This document shows positions 10,961-22,486 of a stretch of DNA of 64,000 nucleotides, one piece after another. Location of the stretch: NCBI RefSeq assembly GCF_029784135.1, contig NC_073745.1, positions 62,102,718 through 62,166,717 of the forward strand, written 5' to 3'. Numbering within the stretch: position 1 is the first letter of the stretch; each line of letters opens with the position of its first letter. The translations under genes and the position numbers were made by a program. Below the pieces are notes generated by a model. The model saw nothing but the letters and a program-made list of their open reading frames with translations, was not told the DNA's origin and did not search any database. This DNA is from Toxorhynchites rutilus septentrionalis. Its lineage: Eukaryota > Arthropoda > Insecta > Diptera > Culicidae.

Positions 10961-10998
10961 TCCTTCTCCATCCCTTCTTCATCCTAAATCATATTCAG

Positions 10999-11168
10999 AT
11001 ATTTGATGAAAGTTGTCTATTTGAAAATAAAAGTGGGCCTGCTTTGAGTGGACAAAACTTTGCCATTCTGCTTGCGTTTGTTACCTGGGTGATGGAACAC
11101 GGAGCAAACATTCGCCTTCTTGAGGATTATGGTTTTTATGGTCTTTATGATTCGGGTCTATTGCTACG
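10999..11168 (+). CDS. Candidate internal exon, unknown protein
   Basis: An open stretch lies between a plausible acceptor (TCATATTCAG ending at 10998) and a donor (CG|GTGAGT at 11169). The frame reads IFDESCLFENKSG, then a hydrophobic stretch FAILLAFVTW, then EHGANIRLLEDYG. I do not recognise the family. The exon is 170 bases with no in-frame stop. It lies directly after a SINE and about 0.7 kb before the small membrane-protein frame on the same strand; whether they are linked is unknown. It could be a chance open frame. Confidence 0.35.
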
Positions 11169-11856
11169 GTGAGTTACATATTATCCAATTAGTGCTTCTT
11201 GTTCGGTGGAGAGGCACTTTAAGGTCTACTCGGTGAAAATACAATGAAATTGAAAATGATGAACGAATGTTTTGTTTTCATTTTGGCCTTTGTCGTAGTA
11301 AACGTTATCACCTCCAGAAATGTTAGACGATCATTTTAAAGTCTGCGAAGAAATTCTGAAGGGTGTACAATTATCTGTCAGCTACCCTCGTTACTAAAAA
11401 AAATCGCAAAGTGATCTCTTGGAAAAGACACCAATAGCACAGGGAACTGAACCGAGCCATAAAGGAAAGAGATACCCGCCTGCCTGCAACAGAAATTATA
11501 AGTCAACAACAGAATAAAGTCTGCGACAAAAATTAAACATCTCTGCAAATTTGGCAGCCTTGCCCAGATGAAAAACAAATTCCGAAATAATTCGTAGTCG
11601 AACGGATTTGTAAATGTGCTTAATCGAAGTCGAACGGGTTACAAAATGCATCATTTTGTTAATTTCAAACCCGATCGGAGCCACACGCGCCTAAGCAATC
11701 AAACAATCATTCGATTTCCCATTGGAAGCGCTCAATTCGGAGCAGTCAACGCCAACGCCAAAGCCAAGAAGTCATAAAACGGAATGACTACCTAATCACT
11801 GGATCAAGTAACGTTAAACATCCGATCGATCATCATCCAAGGTACCCGGAGCAACA

Positions 11857-12048
11857 ATGTTTGGAAGCGATAAGGTCGAGAACACAATCTCGATGCACGA
11901 TGTGGCATCATATTCGATGGACGGGGCATTCGTCGTGGCGATCATCATCGCCATCATAGTTTTCCACTGGCGTAGGAACGCCAAACGACTGCAGCAATTG
12001 GAAGCCGCCCAGCGAGGGGCGCGCCCGAACAACAGCAGCGCGGTTTGA
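11857..12048 (+). CDS. Small single-pass membrane protein (63 aa), unnamed
   Basis: The frame starts MFGSDKVENTISMHDVAS. It has one strong hydrophobic segment at about residues 25-40 (AFVVAIIIAIIVFHW), then a basic stop-transfer RRNAKR and a polar tail ending NNSSAV. This predicts an N-out/C-in single-pass membrane protein with a short cytosolic tail. Its codons are clearly GC-richer than the surrounding DNA, and an AATAAA lies at 12135-12140, about 90 bases past the stop. The start is the first ATG after an unbroken, moderately GC-rich leader. I do not recognise the family, and no signal peptide is evident. It converges tail-to-tail with a minus-strand frame at 12197-12403. Confidence 0.6.
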   Translation: MFGSDKVENTISMHDVASYSMDGAFVVAIIIAIIVFHWRRNAKRLQQLEAAQRGARPNNSSAV

Positions 12049-12196
12049 TGCCGCACTCATCAACGAAGAGGGCACATTTTGTGCACACGTAGTGAAGTAA
12101 TATGAAATCTACCAGGCACAATTTGTGCTGACGAAATAAACACAAATATTCTCTTTATTCAAAATCATAGAAATAAAGTTCAGTTCTTTTCCGAAG

Positions 12197-12403
12197 TTAG
12201 ACGAATGCGGTCAGTTCTTTTGAAAGAAACTCCTGGAACTTTCCAGCACCCCGGGGTGTTGGGAGTTTTAACATTGAACAGAGGTGATAGTGTTTATCTG
12301 GTCTGTGGGTTTCATGAATCATATTAAGTAAATAATTTACATTTTGTTCTTCATCAGCCAGAATTTCTGCGTGCTGCGTCCTAATCGGCAGATGTACTAT
12401 CAC
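12197..12403 (-). CDS. Candidate 3'-terminal exon, unknown protein
   Basis: A minus-strand open frame ends PRGAGKFQEFLSKELTAFV at a stop near 12197, followed by AATAAA (minus strand, 12154-12159). There is no in-frame ATG at its upstream edge, where a stop lies in frame, so if real it is a spliced exon. A TACTAAC branch-like motif occurs just upstream near 12420, but the acceptor is poor. The charged, mixed composition is more protein-like than the neighbourhood. No family is recognised; the poly(A) signal and convergence with the microprotein gene are the main support. Confidence 0.3.
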   Translation of the reverse strand: MIVHLPIRTQHAEILADEEQNVNYLLNMIHETHRPDKHYHLCSMLKLPTPRGAGKFQEFLSKELTAFV

Positions 12404-12409
12404 CTTTCA

Positions 12410-12959
12410 TTTTTATGTTAGTATAAAATATCTCTGTTTCAACCTTTTGAACCACCAATGGCTTGTGGAAAACTATACCTCCTTCCCATCCGTCCAATTA
12501 TCAACGGGGATTTATTTCGAAGGGTTTCAATAATCCTTAAAGCTTTATTTGCAAAGGAATAGCTATCAACTGGAATCATCTATTGAGTTTGGTCTTCGAT
12601 CCAAATCACTAGTGCTTTTTCCATGTTGTCCCGTTTAACATTTCTTACATACGAAGTTGTGCTCATACTGTTGCAAAATCCTGCCGCTACACATTTTCTA
12701 ATGGAATTCTCATTTTCTCATTCTTATTGTGACTTCATTCATGGTAAATCATGAGAAGAGGCTCCAAAACAGATATGAAATTGATATCTTGCCAGTTCTA
12801 AAACAAGAACTTGCACTCGTAGTCAGAAATATGATTCTATTTAACTTGCTTTCACGTACATAATGTAACTTGCTACATATATACATTTTTTTATATTTTC
12901 CAAAAATGTTTACTTTATAAACCGTGTAAAAGCGAGATCGTGTAAAACAGATACCGTGT
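12410..12959. other. Interval without recognised gene
   Basis: AT-rich, with short frames only. Nothing beyond possible upstream intron sequence of the 12197-12403 candidate was seen. Confidence 0.4.
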
Positions 12960-13258
12960 AAATAGAGGGATAAGTGTGCATGTATGTTGGGGGCGTTTCT
13001 GTTCACACCGAAATGTGTTTCCCTAACAAGAACTTCAAAACGAGGGTGCCTTGGGAAATCCGCGAGCGGTGAGCACTTTTGTATTCGCTTACCTTTGTAC
13101 AGACCGGAATATGTTTCCCCAACACGTCATTTCTGATACTTGAGGGGAATTAGAAATTAGTTTCATTCAATAAATGCTTTAATCAATATAAACATATGAT
13201 TACTAAGCCAACGGTAGTCCCACGTCAACCTTGCGGTTATATCATAGATATAACTCAT
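12960..13258 (+). mobile_element. GACGTAG-family 3' fragment
   Basis: Contains two repeat units (13010, 13105), a TTTAATCAATATAAAC block, GTAGTCCCACGTCAACC and the hairpin GGTTATATC / GATATAACT at 13235-13255. The 5' half is missing. Confidence 0.65.
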
Positions 13259-13558
13259 CTATTTGTTTATATTACCTAAGTGTTCTCGTTTGTATTCATC
13301 CATTTCGTCCAGTGCAACTTGCTTTCCCACATGAATTTAGTTCAGCTGCACTTAATTCATTCGGCATCAATTCTTATGGCGAACTACCGTTTTATGAAGA
13401 AGGACGACCGTTCGTTCAATCTTTTAGCCAAACTAGTTCATTCGTATCGTTCACGAACAGTCTGCCCTTCTCTACCATAGAGACTAATATCGGAAGTAAA
13501 ATCTAGAAAGCATACTTCCCTAATTTGTTAAATAGTTTATATGTTTCACTGTCGTAAC

Positions 13559-14330
13559 TATTTGAGTTTTAGTTGTAAAAAAGCTGAATAAATTTCGCAT
13601 TAACGATTTTGCGTAATATGCATTTGAATTTCCTTAATTTTCCGTTACATTTTTTGTAGAGTGACCCCCATATATAGCAATCGAAGACCTGCCTCAAAAA
13701 TTTGACGTAGTACTACGTAGTTTTTTGACAACCCCGCAATATTTAAATATAGAACATGAATTTGATTCACAATTCTTCTGGAACATGGTTGCTATTTATC
13801 GAAATGTAAGTTGTTTTTTTTTTAATTCATAAAGTCTTTGATAAAGATATTTCAACATGAAAACCATGTTTTATCAATACAGAAATTATTCAATTATCCA
13901 TCTGTAAGATCGTATACACGAGTGGACAGATAATGTGAAAGCCATGACCAAAGTAAAAGAGCAAGTGCCTACCTCTCACTTACAAATTTCGGGAAGCTCT
14001 ATAAAATTACTATGGAAATCGCTTTCGCTGATAATCGAGGTTCCACTGTAGTTCAATCAAAGCACTATACTTGTTGTATGTGAAGCGTGGATTTTCGAAC
14101 ATGTTTAAAACTGTTACATTTTTAATTGGAATGTTTTCATTTTTACTCTTTAAATAGTCAATGAAAACATCGGAGCACCGATATGGGAACAACAGGACGG
14201 TATTTCTCACCCGAATTGCTTTCAATATCAATTTTTACATCTTCTAATTTTGCTTCAATTGCACAATGAACAATGATGGAACCGTTTCTACCATTTCTAA
14301 AATTACTAATTTTGTAATCTAGTTTCGTTT
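13559..14330. other. Interval with isolated element ends
   Basis: GACGTAGTACTACGTA at 13704 resembles a GACGTAG start but has no matching 3' end. Near 14025-14050 GATAATCGAGGTTCCACTGTA resembles a Tc1/pogo-type terminal repeat. No gene is recognised. Confidence 0.35.
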
Positions 14331-14713
14331 GACGTAGGACTACGTCTTTCATTTCTGTACCGGGGTGTAAGTTCAAAGTTTCGAAAACGAGAGAGTGACG
14401 CTGAACTGCAAGGTTTGGAACGTTAATACCTCTTTACCGGCTGAATGGAGTGATATAATAATCACTTCATCCGAAAGATAAAATGTCAACGAATTATATG
14501 ATTGTCACTCAATGGTCCAAAAAATCGTTTCAATAGCTTAAAAATGGTTTTGAAAGCAAGCTATTGAAATCATAGCAATCTAGCTCATTGATGATGATTG
14601 GTGATCGCAATGTGTTCCCAAACACGGACGCAAAATCTAAGCACCTGGAGAAACTGGAGAAACCGTCATAGCGAATACATGCAAGCTGTGATTTGTTTTG
14701 ATCGCTTGCATTA

Positions 14714-15977
14714 AAGGGTGTGTCACATCAAATTGCATCACGGAAAAAACGCTGTAAAAATTTTATTTTTAGGAATTATATCTTCAGCTTTCGCTTATAA
14801 TCAGATAAGAGTGTATAGATCACGTTGGCCATGCTTCACTGTCAATTTTTCGTAAATTTGGAAAAATGTCGTCGAACGAAAAAGAGCGTGAATTAATCCT
14901 GTGCACTCATTTCGAGAATCCGGAGTTGTCACATCGGGACATCGGTAAGATGCTGGGAGTCATCCAATCCACGGTCAGCAGAGTACTAAAACGATACTTC
15001 GAGAACCTAACCATCGACCGAAAGGTGAAGAACGGCAAAAATGGATGCTCCGTCAGTGAAAAAGATCACAAGCGCGTAGTTAAGCAGTTTAGACGTGATC
15101 CGAGAAGTTCGGTCCGGGATGTCGCCAATAAGCTGAATTTGTCAAGTTCATTCGTCCAGCGGACCAAGCAGCGGGAGGGCCTGCGTACATACAAGGTTCA
15201 GAAGGCTCCTAACCGCGCGAAAGGCAAAACATGGTGGGGAAGACGCGAGCCCGGAAGCTGTAAACCGAAATGCTGACGAAGCTGCATTGCCTGGTAATGG
15301 ACGACGAAACCTACGTCAAAGCGGACTTTCGTCAGCTACCGGGCCTGTTGTTCTTCTCCGCAGAGGACAAATTCAGCGTTCCGGAGAAGATTCGCAAGCA
15401 GAAACTATCCAAGTTTGCCAAAAAGTACATGGTGTGGCAAGCGATCTGCTCTTGCGGAAAGCGGAGCGCCCCCTTCGTGATGACCGGCACGGTAAACGGG
15501 CAGGTTTACCTTAAGGAGTGCCTACAGAAGCGCTTACTACCACTATTCAAGCAGCACGAGGGCCCGACCATCTTCTGGCCGGATCTCGCTTCGTGCTACT
15601 ATTCAAAGGACGTGTTGGAGTGGTACGAAGCCAACGGGGTCACCTTCGTTCCAAAGGAAATGAACCCGCCCAACGCGCCGGAGCTTCGCCCAATAGAGAA
15701 ATATTGGGCGATTATGAAGCAGGCCCTCCGGAAGAACCCAAAAGTTGTCAAATCGGAGGCGGACTTCAAGAGAAAATGGATTTCTGTTCAAAAAAAACTA
15801 CAACCTGACGTTGTACAGAACCTTATGGACGGGGTAAAGAGGAAGGTGCGAGCATACGGGCTTGGGCTCGAAGTATGAATAAAAAGAAAATGCCAAAAGT
15901 GGTTTAATAGTTTTTATTTTACTGTCTAAAATTTTCAAAAGGATCGGTCTACTGGTCGAATTTCTACAGCTACCCTT
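14714..15977 (+). mobile_element. DD37E Tc1-mariner element, copy 1 (defective)
   Basis: Left terminal repeat AAGGGTGTGTCACATC after TA (14712-14713). The right end keeps only ACCCTT before TA (15978-15979); about 30 bases of the right terminal repeat are deleted compared with copy 2. The transposase frame is broken, so this copy is neither autonomous nor likely to be mobilised well. Confidence 0.9.
14866..15878 (+). pseudogene. DD37E transposase pseudogene
   Basis: Same protein as the intact copy at 17004-18029: an N-terminal paired-like helix-turn-helix DNA-binding region, then the catalytic domain. A one-base deletion near 15215 shifts the frame and leads to a stop at about 15274. The remainder is open from 15270 to the normal stop near 15876. 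The catalytic MDDETY, WPDLAS and PIEKYW motifs are still readable in the second part. In the tract replacing the deleted base the reading also differs by local substitutions. It is a recent relic inside a GACGTAG element. Confidence 0.9.
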
Positions 15978-16851
15978 TAGTGTTTGGGAAACCATAGCGG
16001 ATACTCGCAAGGCGTGAGTACTTCCACTCGCATCAGTTTCTGTTCTGCTTTCGCATGCAATTACATGCGAAACAGTCATGAAAAATTATTTGGGTGTGAA
16101 TGCGTCCGAGCCAAGAGATATTCGCACCCATTTACGCATTAGGCTTGGTGTTCCCGTGATGCAATCCAATAGCATATGTTTCTGTTTTGCTTTCGCATGG
16201 AACAGTCATGAAAAATTGCCACATCACGATAAAAACGAAATGGATTTTATGCAAGGTTATATAGACTTTATTACGTTTTCACCGTGAAATGACACCCTCA
16301 GTTTCTATTCTGCGTATGGAGTGATCATGAAAAATCTCACGTTATTCTCACGAAAACAAAAATGAATTATGTATCAAACATCTTCAGTTGCTTTTACAAG
16401 GCCACTCAAATTCCATCGGTTCGTTTCGGGGCCATCAACAAGTTCGAAAGTGTTGAATTTTATTTTAATAACAATTCCATATTTATACTCATCCATCCAC
16501 ACACTAACAAGAAAAACTTTCAGCAATCTTTCAAAATATTCATTTATTCATGCATTAAGAATTGATTCAGATCCAATTTCAAATAAATGATTGCCGAGCC
16601 AACGGTAGTCCTACGTCTACTTTGCGGTTATATCACAGATATAACCCACTTCTTGTTTTCTTATTTTATATGCTTTCGAGTTTCCTCGCAAGCTTATTTG
16701 GACTCTTTGGGTTTTCTTACAATAACCTACATAGTCTTACGAATACTTTGCTTGGTACTACTACTTTTCAATTCATTATCATTAACACACGAATGAACCA
16801 AACGAATGAAACACAAATTTCTGCATATCTAGGGAATTAATCAAGCAGATA

Positions 16852-18148
16852 AAGGGTGTGTCACATCAAATTGCATCACGGAAAAAACGTTGTAGAAATT
16901 TAATTTTTAGGAATTGTATCTTCAGCTTTCGCTTATAATCAGATAAGAGTGTATAGATCACGTTGGCCATGCTTCACTGTCAATTTTTCGTAAATTTGGA
17001 AAAATGTCGTCGAACGAAAAAGAGCGTCGTGAATTAATCCTGTGCACTCATTTCGAGAATCCGGAGTTGTCACATCGGGACATCGGTAAGATGCTGGGAA
17101 TCGTCCTATCCACGGTCAGCAGAGTACTAAAACGATACTTCGAGAACCTAACCATCGACCGGAAGGTGAAGAACGGCAAAAATGGATGCTCCGTCAGTGA
17201 AAAAGATCACAAGCGCGAAGTTAAGCAGTTTAGACGTGATCCGAGAAGTTCGGTCCGGGATGTCGCCAATAAGCTGAATTTGTCAAGTTCATTCGTCCAG
17301 CGGACCAAGCAGCGGGAGGGCCTGCGTACATACAAGGTTCAGAAGGCTCCTAACCGCGACGAAAGGCAAAACATGGTGGAGAAGACGCGATCCCGGAAGC
17401 TGTACATCGAAATGCTGACGAAGCCGCATTGCCTGGTAATGGACGACGAAACCTACGTCAAAGCGGACTTTCGTCAGCTGCCGGGCCTGTTGTTCTTCTC
17501 CACAGAGGACAAATTCAGCGTTCCGGAGGAGATTCGCAAGCAGAAACTATCCAAGTTTGCCAAAAAGTACATGGTGTGGCAAGCGATCTGCTCTTGCGGA
17601 AAGCGGAGCGCCCCCTTCGTGATGACCGGCACGGTAAACGGGCAGGTTTACCTTAAGGAGTGCCTACAGAAGCGCTTACTACCACTATTGAAGCAGCACG
17701 AGGGCCCGACCATCTTCTGGCCGGATCTCGCTTCGTGCCACTATTCAAAGGACGTGTTGGAGTGGTACGAAGCCAACGGGGTCACCTTCGTGCCAAAGGA
17801 AATGAACCCGCCCAACGCGCCGGAGCTTCGCCCAATAGAGAAATATTGGGCGATTATGAAGCAGGCCCTCCGGAAGAACCCAAAAGTTGTCAAATCGGAG
17901 GCGGACTTCAAGAGAAAATGGATTTTTGTTAAAAAAAAACTACAACCTGACGTTGTACAGAACCTTATGGACGGGGTAAAGAGGAAGGTGCGAGCATACG
18001 GGTTTGGGCTCGAAGTACGAATAAAATAAAATTCTAAAAGTTGTTTAATAGTTTTTATTTTACTGTCTAAAATTTTCAAAAGGATCGGTCTACTGGGCGA
18101 ATTTCTACAGCGTTTTTTCCGTGATGCAATTTGATGTGACACACCCTT
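16852..18148 (+). mobile_element. DD37E Tc1-mariner element, copy 2 (apparently intact)
   Basis: 1297 bp between TA dinucleotides (16850-16851 and 18149-18150). Terminal inverted repeats are about 49 bp and near-perfect; they start AAGGGTGTGTCACATC and differ at one base within the first 40. It holds one uninterrupted transposase frame. A related unoccupied site is present at 24190-24215, confirming a simple TA insertion. Confidence 0.95.
17004..18029 (+). CDS. IS630-Tc1-mariner DD37E transposase, 341 aa, intact
   Basis: Cut-and-paste DNA transposase that binds the element's terminal repeats and inserts at TA. Residues 1-110 form two helix-turn-helix segments (SHRDIGKMLG, TVSRVLKRY; later SSVRDVANKL), typical of Tc1-like paired domains. 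The catalytic triad is the D of VMDDETY (about residue 148), the D of WPDLAS (about 240) and the E of RPIEKYW, with 37 residues between the last two, which defines the DD37E group known from mosquitoes. The length is normal for the superfamily and no stop or frameshift is present. The start chosen is the ATG of MSSNEKERRE, which follows a leader conserved in all four copies. Whether it is active cannot be judged from sequence alone. Confidence 0.95.
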   Translation: MSSNEKERRELILCTHFENPELSHRDIGKMLGIVLSTVSRVLKRYFENLTIDRKVKNGKNGCSVSEKDHKREVKQFRRDPRSSVRDVANKLNLSSSFVQRTKQREGLRTYKVQKAPNRDERQNMVEKTRSRKLYIEMLTKPHCLVMDDETYVKADFRQLPGLLFFSTEDKFSVPEEIRKQKLSKFAKKYMVWQAICSCGKRSAPFVMTGTVNGQVYLKECLQKRLLPLLKQHEGPTIFWPDLASCHYSKDVLEWYEANGVTFVPKEMNPPNAPELRPIEKYWAIMKQALRKNPKVVKSEADFKRKWIFVKKKLQPDVVQNLMDGVKRKVRAYGFGLEVRIK

Positions 18149-18230
18149 TAGAGCCAAATTTGGCAAATGAAGATTTTAGAGGGCAAGAAATGTTTCTATG
18201 GTTGTTTGACCAGGGGTTAGACATCAATTG

Positions 18231-18616
18231 AATATAGGCTACCCAAAATCAAAATCAATATGCCGTCATTTGTTTACCAACATCTCATTTGCGAGGATTG
18301 AAATCGTTGAAATCATGGAGATAGTATGCTTTATTTCTAACTGCATGAGCGATTTTCATACTTCGGTTTCACATGGAGGTGTTCACATTTGACATGGCAA
18401 TATTGGGTACACTGACAATATGAGGGATTTGACGTTTTAGTCATATAGAGAATTCAATATAGGCTACCCAAAATCAAAATCAATATGCCGTCATTTGTTT
18501 ACCAACATCTCATTTGCGAGGATTGAAATCGTTGAAATCACGGAGATAGTATGCTTTATTTCGAACTGCATGAGCGATTTTCATACTTCGGTTTCACATG
18601 GAGGTGTTCACATTTA
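18231..18616 (+). repeat. 225-bp direct repeat, second copy partial
   Basis: Sequence starting AATATAGGCTACCCAAAATC at 18231 recurs at 18456. It stays near-identical through GGTTTCACATGGAGGTG (to about 18616), where the second copy diverges. No gene is associated. Confidence 0.8.
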
Positions 18617-19189
18617 ATGTGCGATTCACATAGCACGTTACGGAGAAGAACGTCTACGTTCCGTCAACGTCTCCACCAATTCACACATGCAGTCAATGCT
18701 TCCACCAGCACCGTCACGTCAAATGCCAAACGAATGATTTATTTAATTTCATTCATGGTGTCGCCACCTACAAAAATTTTAAATTGCAATGCCCTCTTTC
18801 AAATCAGCATGCCTAGAATCAGTTCTAAATTTTTAAAAATTCAATGAGAATCATTGAATTCAATTATTTAAATGCTTAAACCCCGTAGTCCGACGCTTAT
18901 GCAACAATAATAATAAATAGAATAATTCTTTCAACTAGTCGCGAATGATTTTCACTTCGAAATTTGGAGCTAAGAGATATGTTGGTATAAAAAGTACAGT
19001 AAGTTACTTATAAAGCGATATGTTGAGGCACCACTCAGTGTCGCATTGGAGTCGGTTTTGACCAGTAATTGGACATTTGCGACTGGTGGCGACTTTCAAT
19101 GTGGGGCCATAATCTGGGCCCCGAACTCAATGTTTACAAAAACGTCCAACTAAAGGTAAAAATGTCTAATTAAACGTGTTGCATCACAG
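18617..19189. other. Interval with MITE-related sequence
   Basis: 18990-19180 contains CACTCAGTGTCGCATTGGA and GACTTTCAATGTGGGGCC blocks also found in the small MITE at 41655-41878 and 60002-60198. No gene is recognised. Confidence 0.5.
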
Positions 19190-20263
19190 ATCCAAGATGG
19201 CGACCACTACAAAATGGTGGTTTACACATTTTATCAGAACCCCATCAATATGTATATCAAATGATAGGGATTGACTAGTAGAAGACAGTAATTCATGAAA
19301 AATGCAAATCCAAAATGACCGCAGTCCCCAAACAACTAATTACTTTTTAAATGGTTTCATTCAGCTTGACCTGTTTGTATGTATGTTTGAATGTTTGTAG
19401 GGTTGTCCCATATTAATAGAAAATTGCTCCGTTCTTATTGACTGATTGATCTGAAATATGGAACGTACTTTTAATTCTACTGCCATTATCAAACTACGTA
19501 TTCTATGACCTTGAAAAATTTATTTTGGCCTTGGCTAAAAATGGCTGAATGACTTGGCATGAAGAACACGAAACATAATAAACAACATAAATTCAAAAAG
19601 GTTGCCGCCACTAAATGGTCGACTTTGTATTTTTCGCAATTCCCTCAATATCGGTATCAAATAAAATGATTTGACTAATAGAATACAATACATCATGAGA
19701 ATATTCCGAAGAAAATTAGGTAAGAAATAAACGTTGGATTTCCATTATCCACAGTTAGTTGTTTCATCATATACCCCACGATGTTATTTTAATCTCATCA
19801 TTGCCCTAGATCAATGAAAGAACGGATGTGATAATTTACTTATTTTATTTCCTAGTTTCTCTACATTAAAACCATAAAAAAATTGTGTTTTTTAAATTTT
19901 TGTTTCTTACCTTACTTTCTTCGGAATATTTCGATGGTGTACTGTATTCTATTAGTGAAATCATTTCATTTGATACTAATATTGAGGGGATTGCAAAAAA
20001 TACATAGTGGACCATTTTATGGCGGTAACCTTTTCGAAATTATGTTGTTCATAGTGTAGTGTACTCTCCAAATCAAACCATTCAGCCATTTTTTAGCGGC
20101 GGCCAAATCAAATTTTCCATGAACATGGAATACGCAGTTTTATAATGACAGTAGAATTAAAAGTATGTTTCGATGTTTGTTGGGATTTTTCATGATCTAC
20201 TGTGTTCTAACAGTCGAGCATCTTCATTTGATACCCATATTGATGGGCTTTGAGAAAAACATG

Positions 20264-20994
20264 GCGCCATTTTGGATTTGCATTTTTCATAATTTTCCAT
20301 AAATTTCTGAAAATATGTAATCCACCATTTTGTAGTGGCGGCCATTTTAGATTTGCATTTTTCATAAATAACTGTATTCTACTAGTCAAGCCCTTTCATT
20401 TGATACCCATATTGAAGGGTTTTGAGAAAATAAGTGAACCACCGTTTTGTGGTGACGGCCTTTCTGGATTTGCATTTCTCATGAATAACTGTGTTCTACT
20501 AGTCAAGCCCTTTCATTTGATACCCATATTAAAAGGGTTTTGAGAAAATATGTAATCCGCCATTCTGTGGTGGCGGCCATTTTGAATTTGCATTTCTCAT
20601 GGATAACTGTGTTCTACTAGTCAAGTCCATTCATTTGATACCCATATTGATAGGGTTTTAAGTAAATATGTGATCAGTCATTTTGTGGTGGCGGCCATTT
20701 TGGATTTATATTTCTCATGAATAACTGTGTTCTACTAGTTAAACTCTTTCATTTGATTCCCATGTTGATGGGATTTTGAGAAAATATGTAATCCACCATT
20801 CTGTGGTGGCGGCCATTTTGGATTTGCATTTCTCATGAATAACTGTGTTCTACTAGTCAAGCCCTTTCATTTGATACCTATATTGATAGGGTTTAGAGAA
20901 AATATGTGATCCGCCATTTTGTGGTGGCGGCCATTTTGAATTTGCATTTCTCATGAATAACTGTGTTCTACTAGTCAAGCCCTTTCATTTGATA
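20264..20994 (+). repeat. 118-bp tandem repeat array
   Basis: Six to seven units carrying GGCGGCCATTTTGGATTTGC, CATGAATAACTGTGTTCTAC and CCTTTCATTTGATACCCATA. The ORFs inside are periodic by-products of the array and are not genes. Confidence 0.9.
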
Positions 20995-20999
20995 CCAAT

Positions 21000-22260
21000 T
21001 GTTACGGACCCAATTTAGATAGCAAGGCCGGCCAATAAACAAAATAATGTTATTGAAGCGCAAACGAGCGCATAGAAAATTTATAGCCCAATGAATCACC
21101 AGATACGGCCATGTGATTCATCCCTTTTTTATTTTTCTTTTCCTTTTGTATAGCTTCAGACAAGCGGTGCATGACGCACCAGAAAGTAGGGACAAATAAA
21201 TAAACAAATTTGTGACCCGCACGATCCTCTGAATAGATCGTATTACTCATAGTGTAGCGCAGGCATACAAGATAGGAAATCACGTGTTCATTTGGGACCG
21301 TGAGCAGGCAGCATAGACAGATAAGGCGCCTGGAATACACAAAGACAACAAGGCACCAGGCGAAAGATGATTATTGCTGGTAATAAGCCTGGCCTCGCCC
21401 ATTATCGAATATATGAAGGGCTATAAACAAAAATAACATTTTAGGCCGACGATGAGTAATAAACTTTCTAAATTGTACCCCTCTAGCGAGAGCGACAGAG
21501 GTCCGCAGAGATAAGCGGGTAGAAATTACATGTAGGGAAATAGCAGGCAGACAATCGATATGGGCTCGGTTGTCTGAGAAGGAAAGAGAGATCTTTTCTC
21601 TCCTTTATAGTTTAAACGCCTAGGAATGAATTCTTGGGTATATATACTCGGGATTCTGGCCTAGGAAGTCAGTTCAATTCCCGTTCAATTTCAGTTCAGT
21701 CAAGATTCAATTTAAGTTCAGTTCAAAGTTCAAGCATCAGTTCAAATAAAAACGGAAAGTTCAATCAAGTAAAATAGTTCAAGTTAAAAATATCCGAATC
21801 CGAAAACCCACTAAGCGTTGACAACCAGGCGTCACGCATCAGAATCCGGATACCCCCCAAATTGGCAACCAGGCGCCACGCACCAGGCCAGAGCTCCTAA
21901 CAAGGAAGGAGCTCGAGTAAAGGTATAACACACACACACACACACCCAAAATTTCCCCCACCGAAAAGTAGTTGCGAGTTTCACTCGGACGGACCAATCT
22001 GGAGCCGTCTGATACTGAAACGTATTCGCGATTACGGGAATTTTGGAAGGGGCATAGCCCGTAAGAGACCAAAACAAGTCCAGGAAAATAGGCTCCCTGG
22101 CTTCGTTGCCTTTAATTAAATCCGTGATTCTTAGGCCTCAATTGCCGACATCTAGGGAAATAAGTTCCCTAGATTAATCACGAAGCGCTCGAGAGAGGAC
22201 GAGCGAAAAGTCTTGCTTTAATTGCAAGCATCTAGGGAGTTCACATTCCCTAGATTTACA
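21000..22260 (+). mobile_element. Solo LTR of an LTR retrotransposon, 1261 bp
   Basis: It begins TGTTACGGACC and ends GATTTACA (TG...CA termini) and is flanked by the 5-bp duplication CCAAT (20995-20999 and 22261-22265) that splits a 118-bp satellite unit. Internally there is a TATATATA box (21639-21646), initiator-like CAGTTCA repeats (21670-21730), AATAAA (21745-21750) and an AC microsatellite (21928-21945). No internal gag/pol remains, so it is the product of LTR-LTR recombination. Superfamily is unassigned; 5-bp duplications fit Ty3/gypsy or BEL. Confidence 0.85.
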
Positions 22261-22486
22261 CCAATATTGACCGGGTTTTGAGAAAATATGTGAACCACCG
22301 TTTTGTGGAGACGGCCATTTTGGATTTGCATTTCTCATGGATAACTGTGTTCTACTAGTCAAGTCCATTCATTTGATACCCATATTGATAGGGTTTTAAG
22401 AAAATATGTAATCCGTCATTTTGTGGTGGCGGCCATTTTGGATTTGCATTTCTCATGAATAACTGTGTTCTACTAGTCAAGCCCTT

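Larger units (their letters stand above)
14331..16652 (+). mobile_element. GACGTAG-family element carrying a DD37E insertion
   Basis: It begins GACGTAGGACTACGTC after TTT and ends with GTAGTCCTACGTC, a TTTGC linker and a hairpin (GGTTATATC / GATATAACC around ACA) at 16627-16645. A DD37E transposon interrupts it at 14714-15977. Residual repeat-unit sequence flanks the insertion (GTGTTCCCAAACACGG near 14611). A block CAGTTTCTGTTCTGCTTTCG...AACAGTCATGAAAAAT is repeated near 16025, 16175 and 16300. Confidence 0.6.

Noticed and set aside
18885..18895. GTAGTCCGACG resembling the family motif.
   Set aside because: Short partial match with no hairpin or second end nearby.
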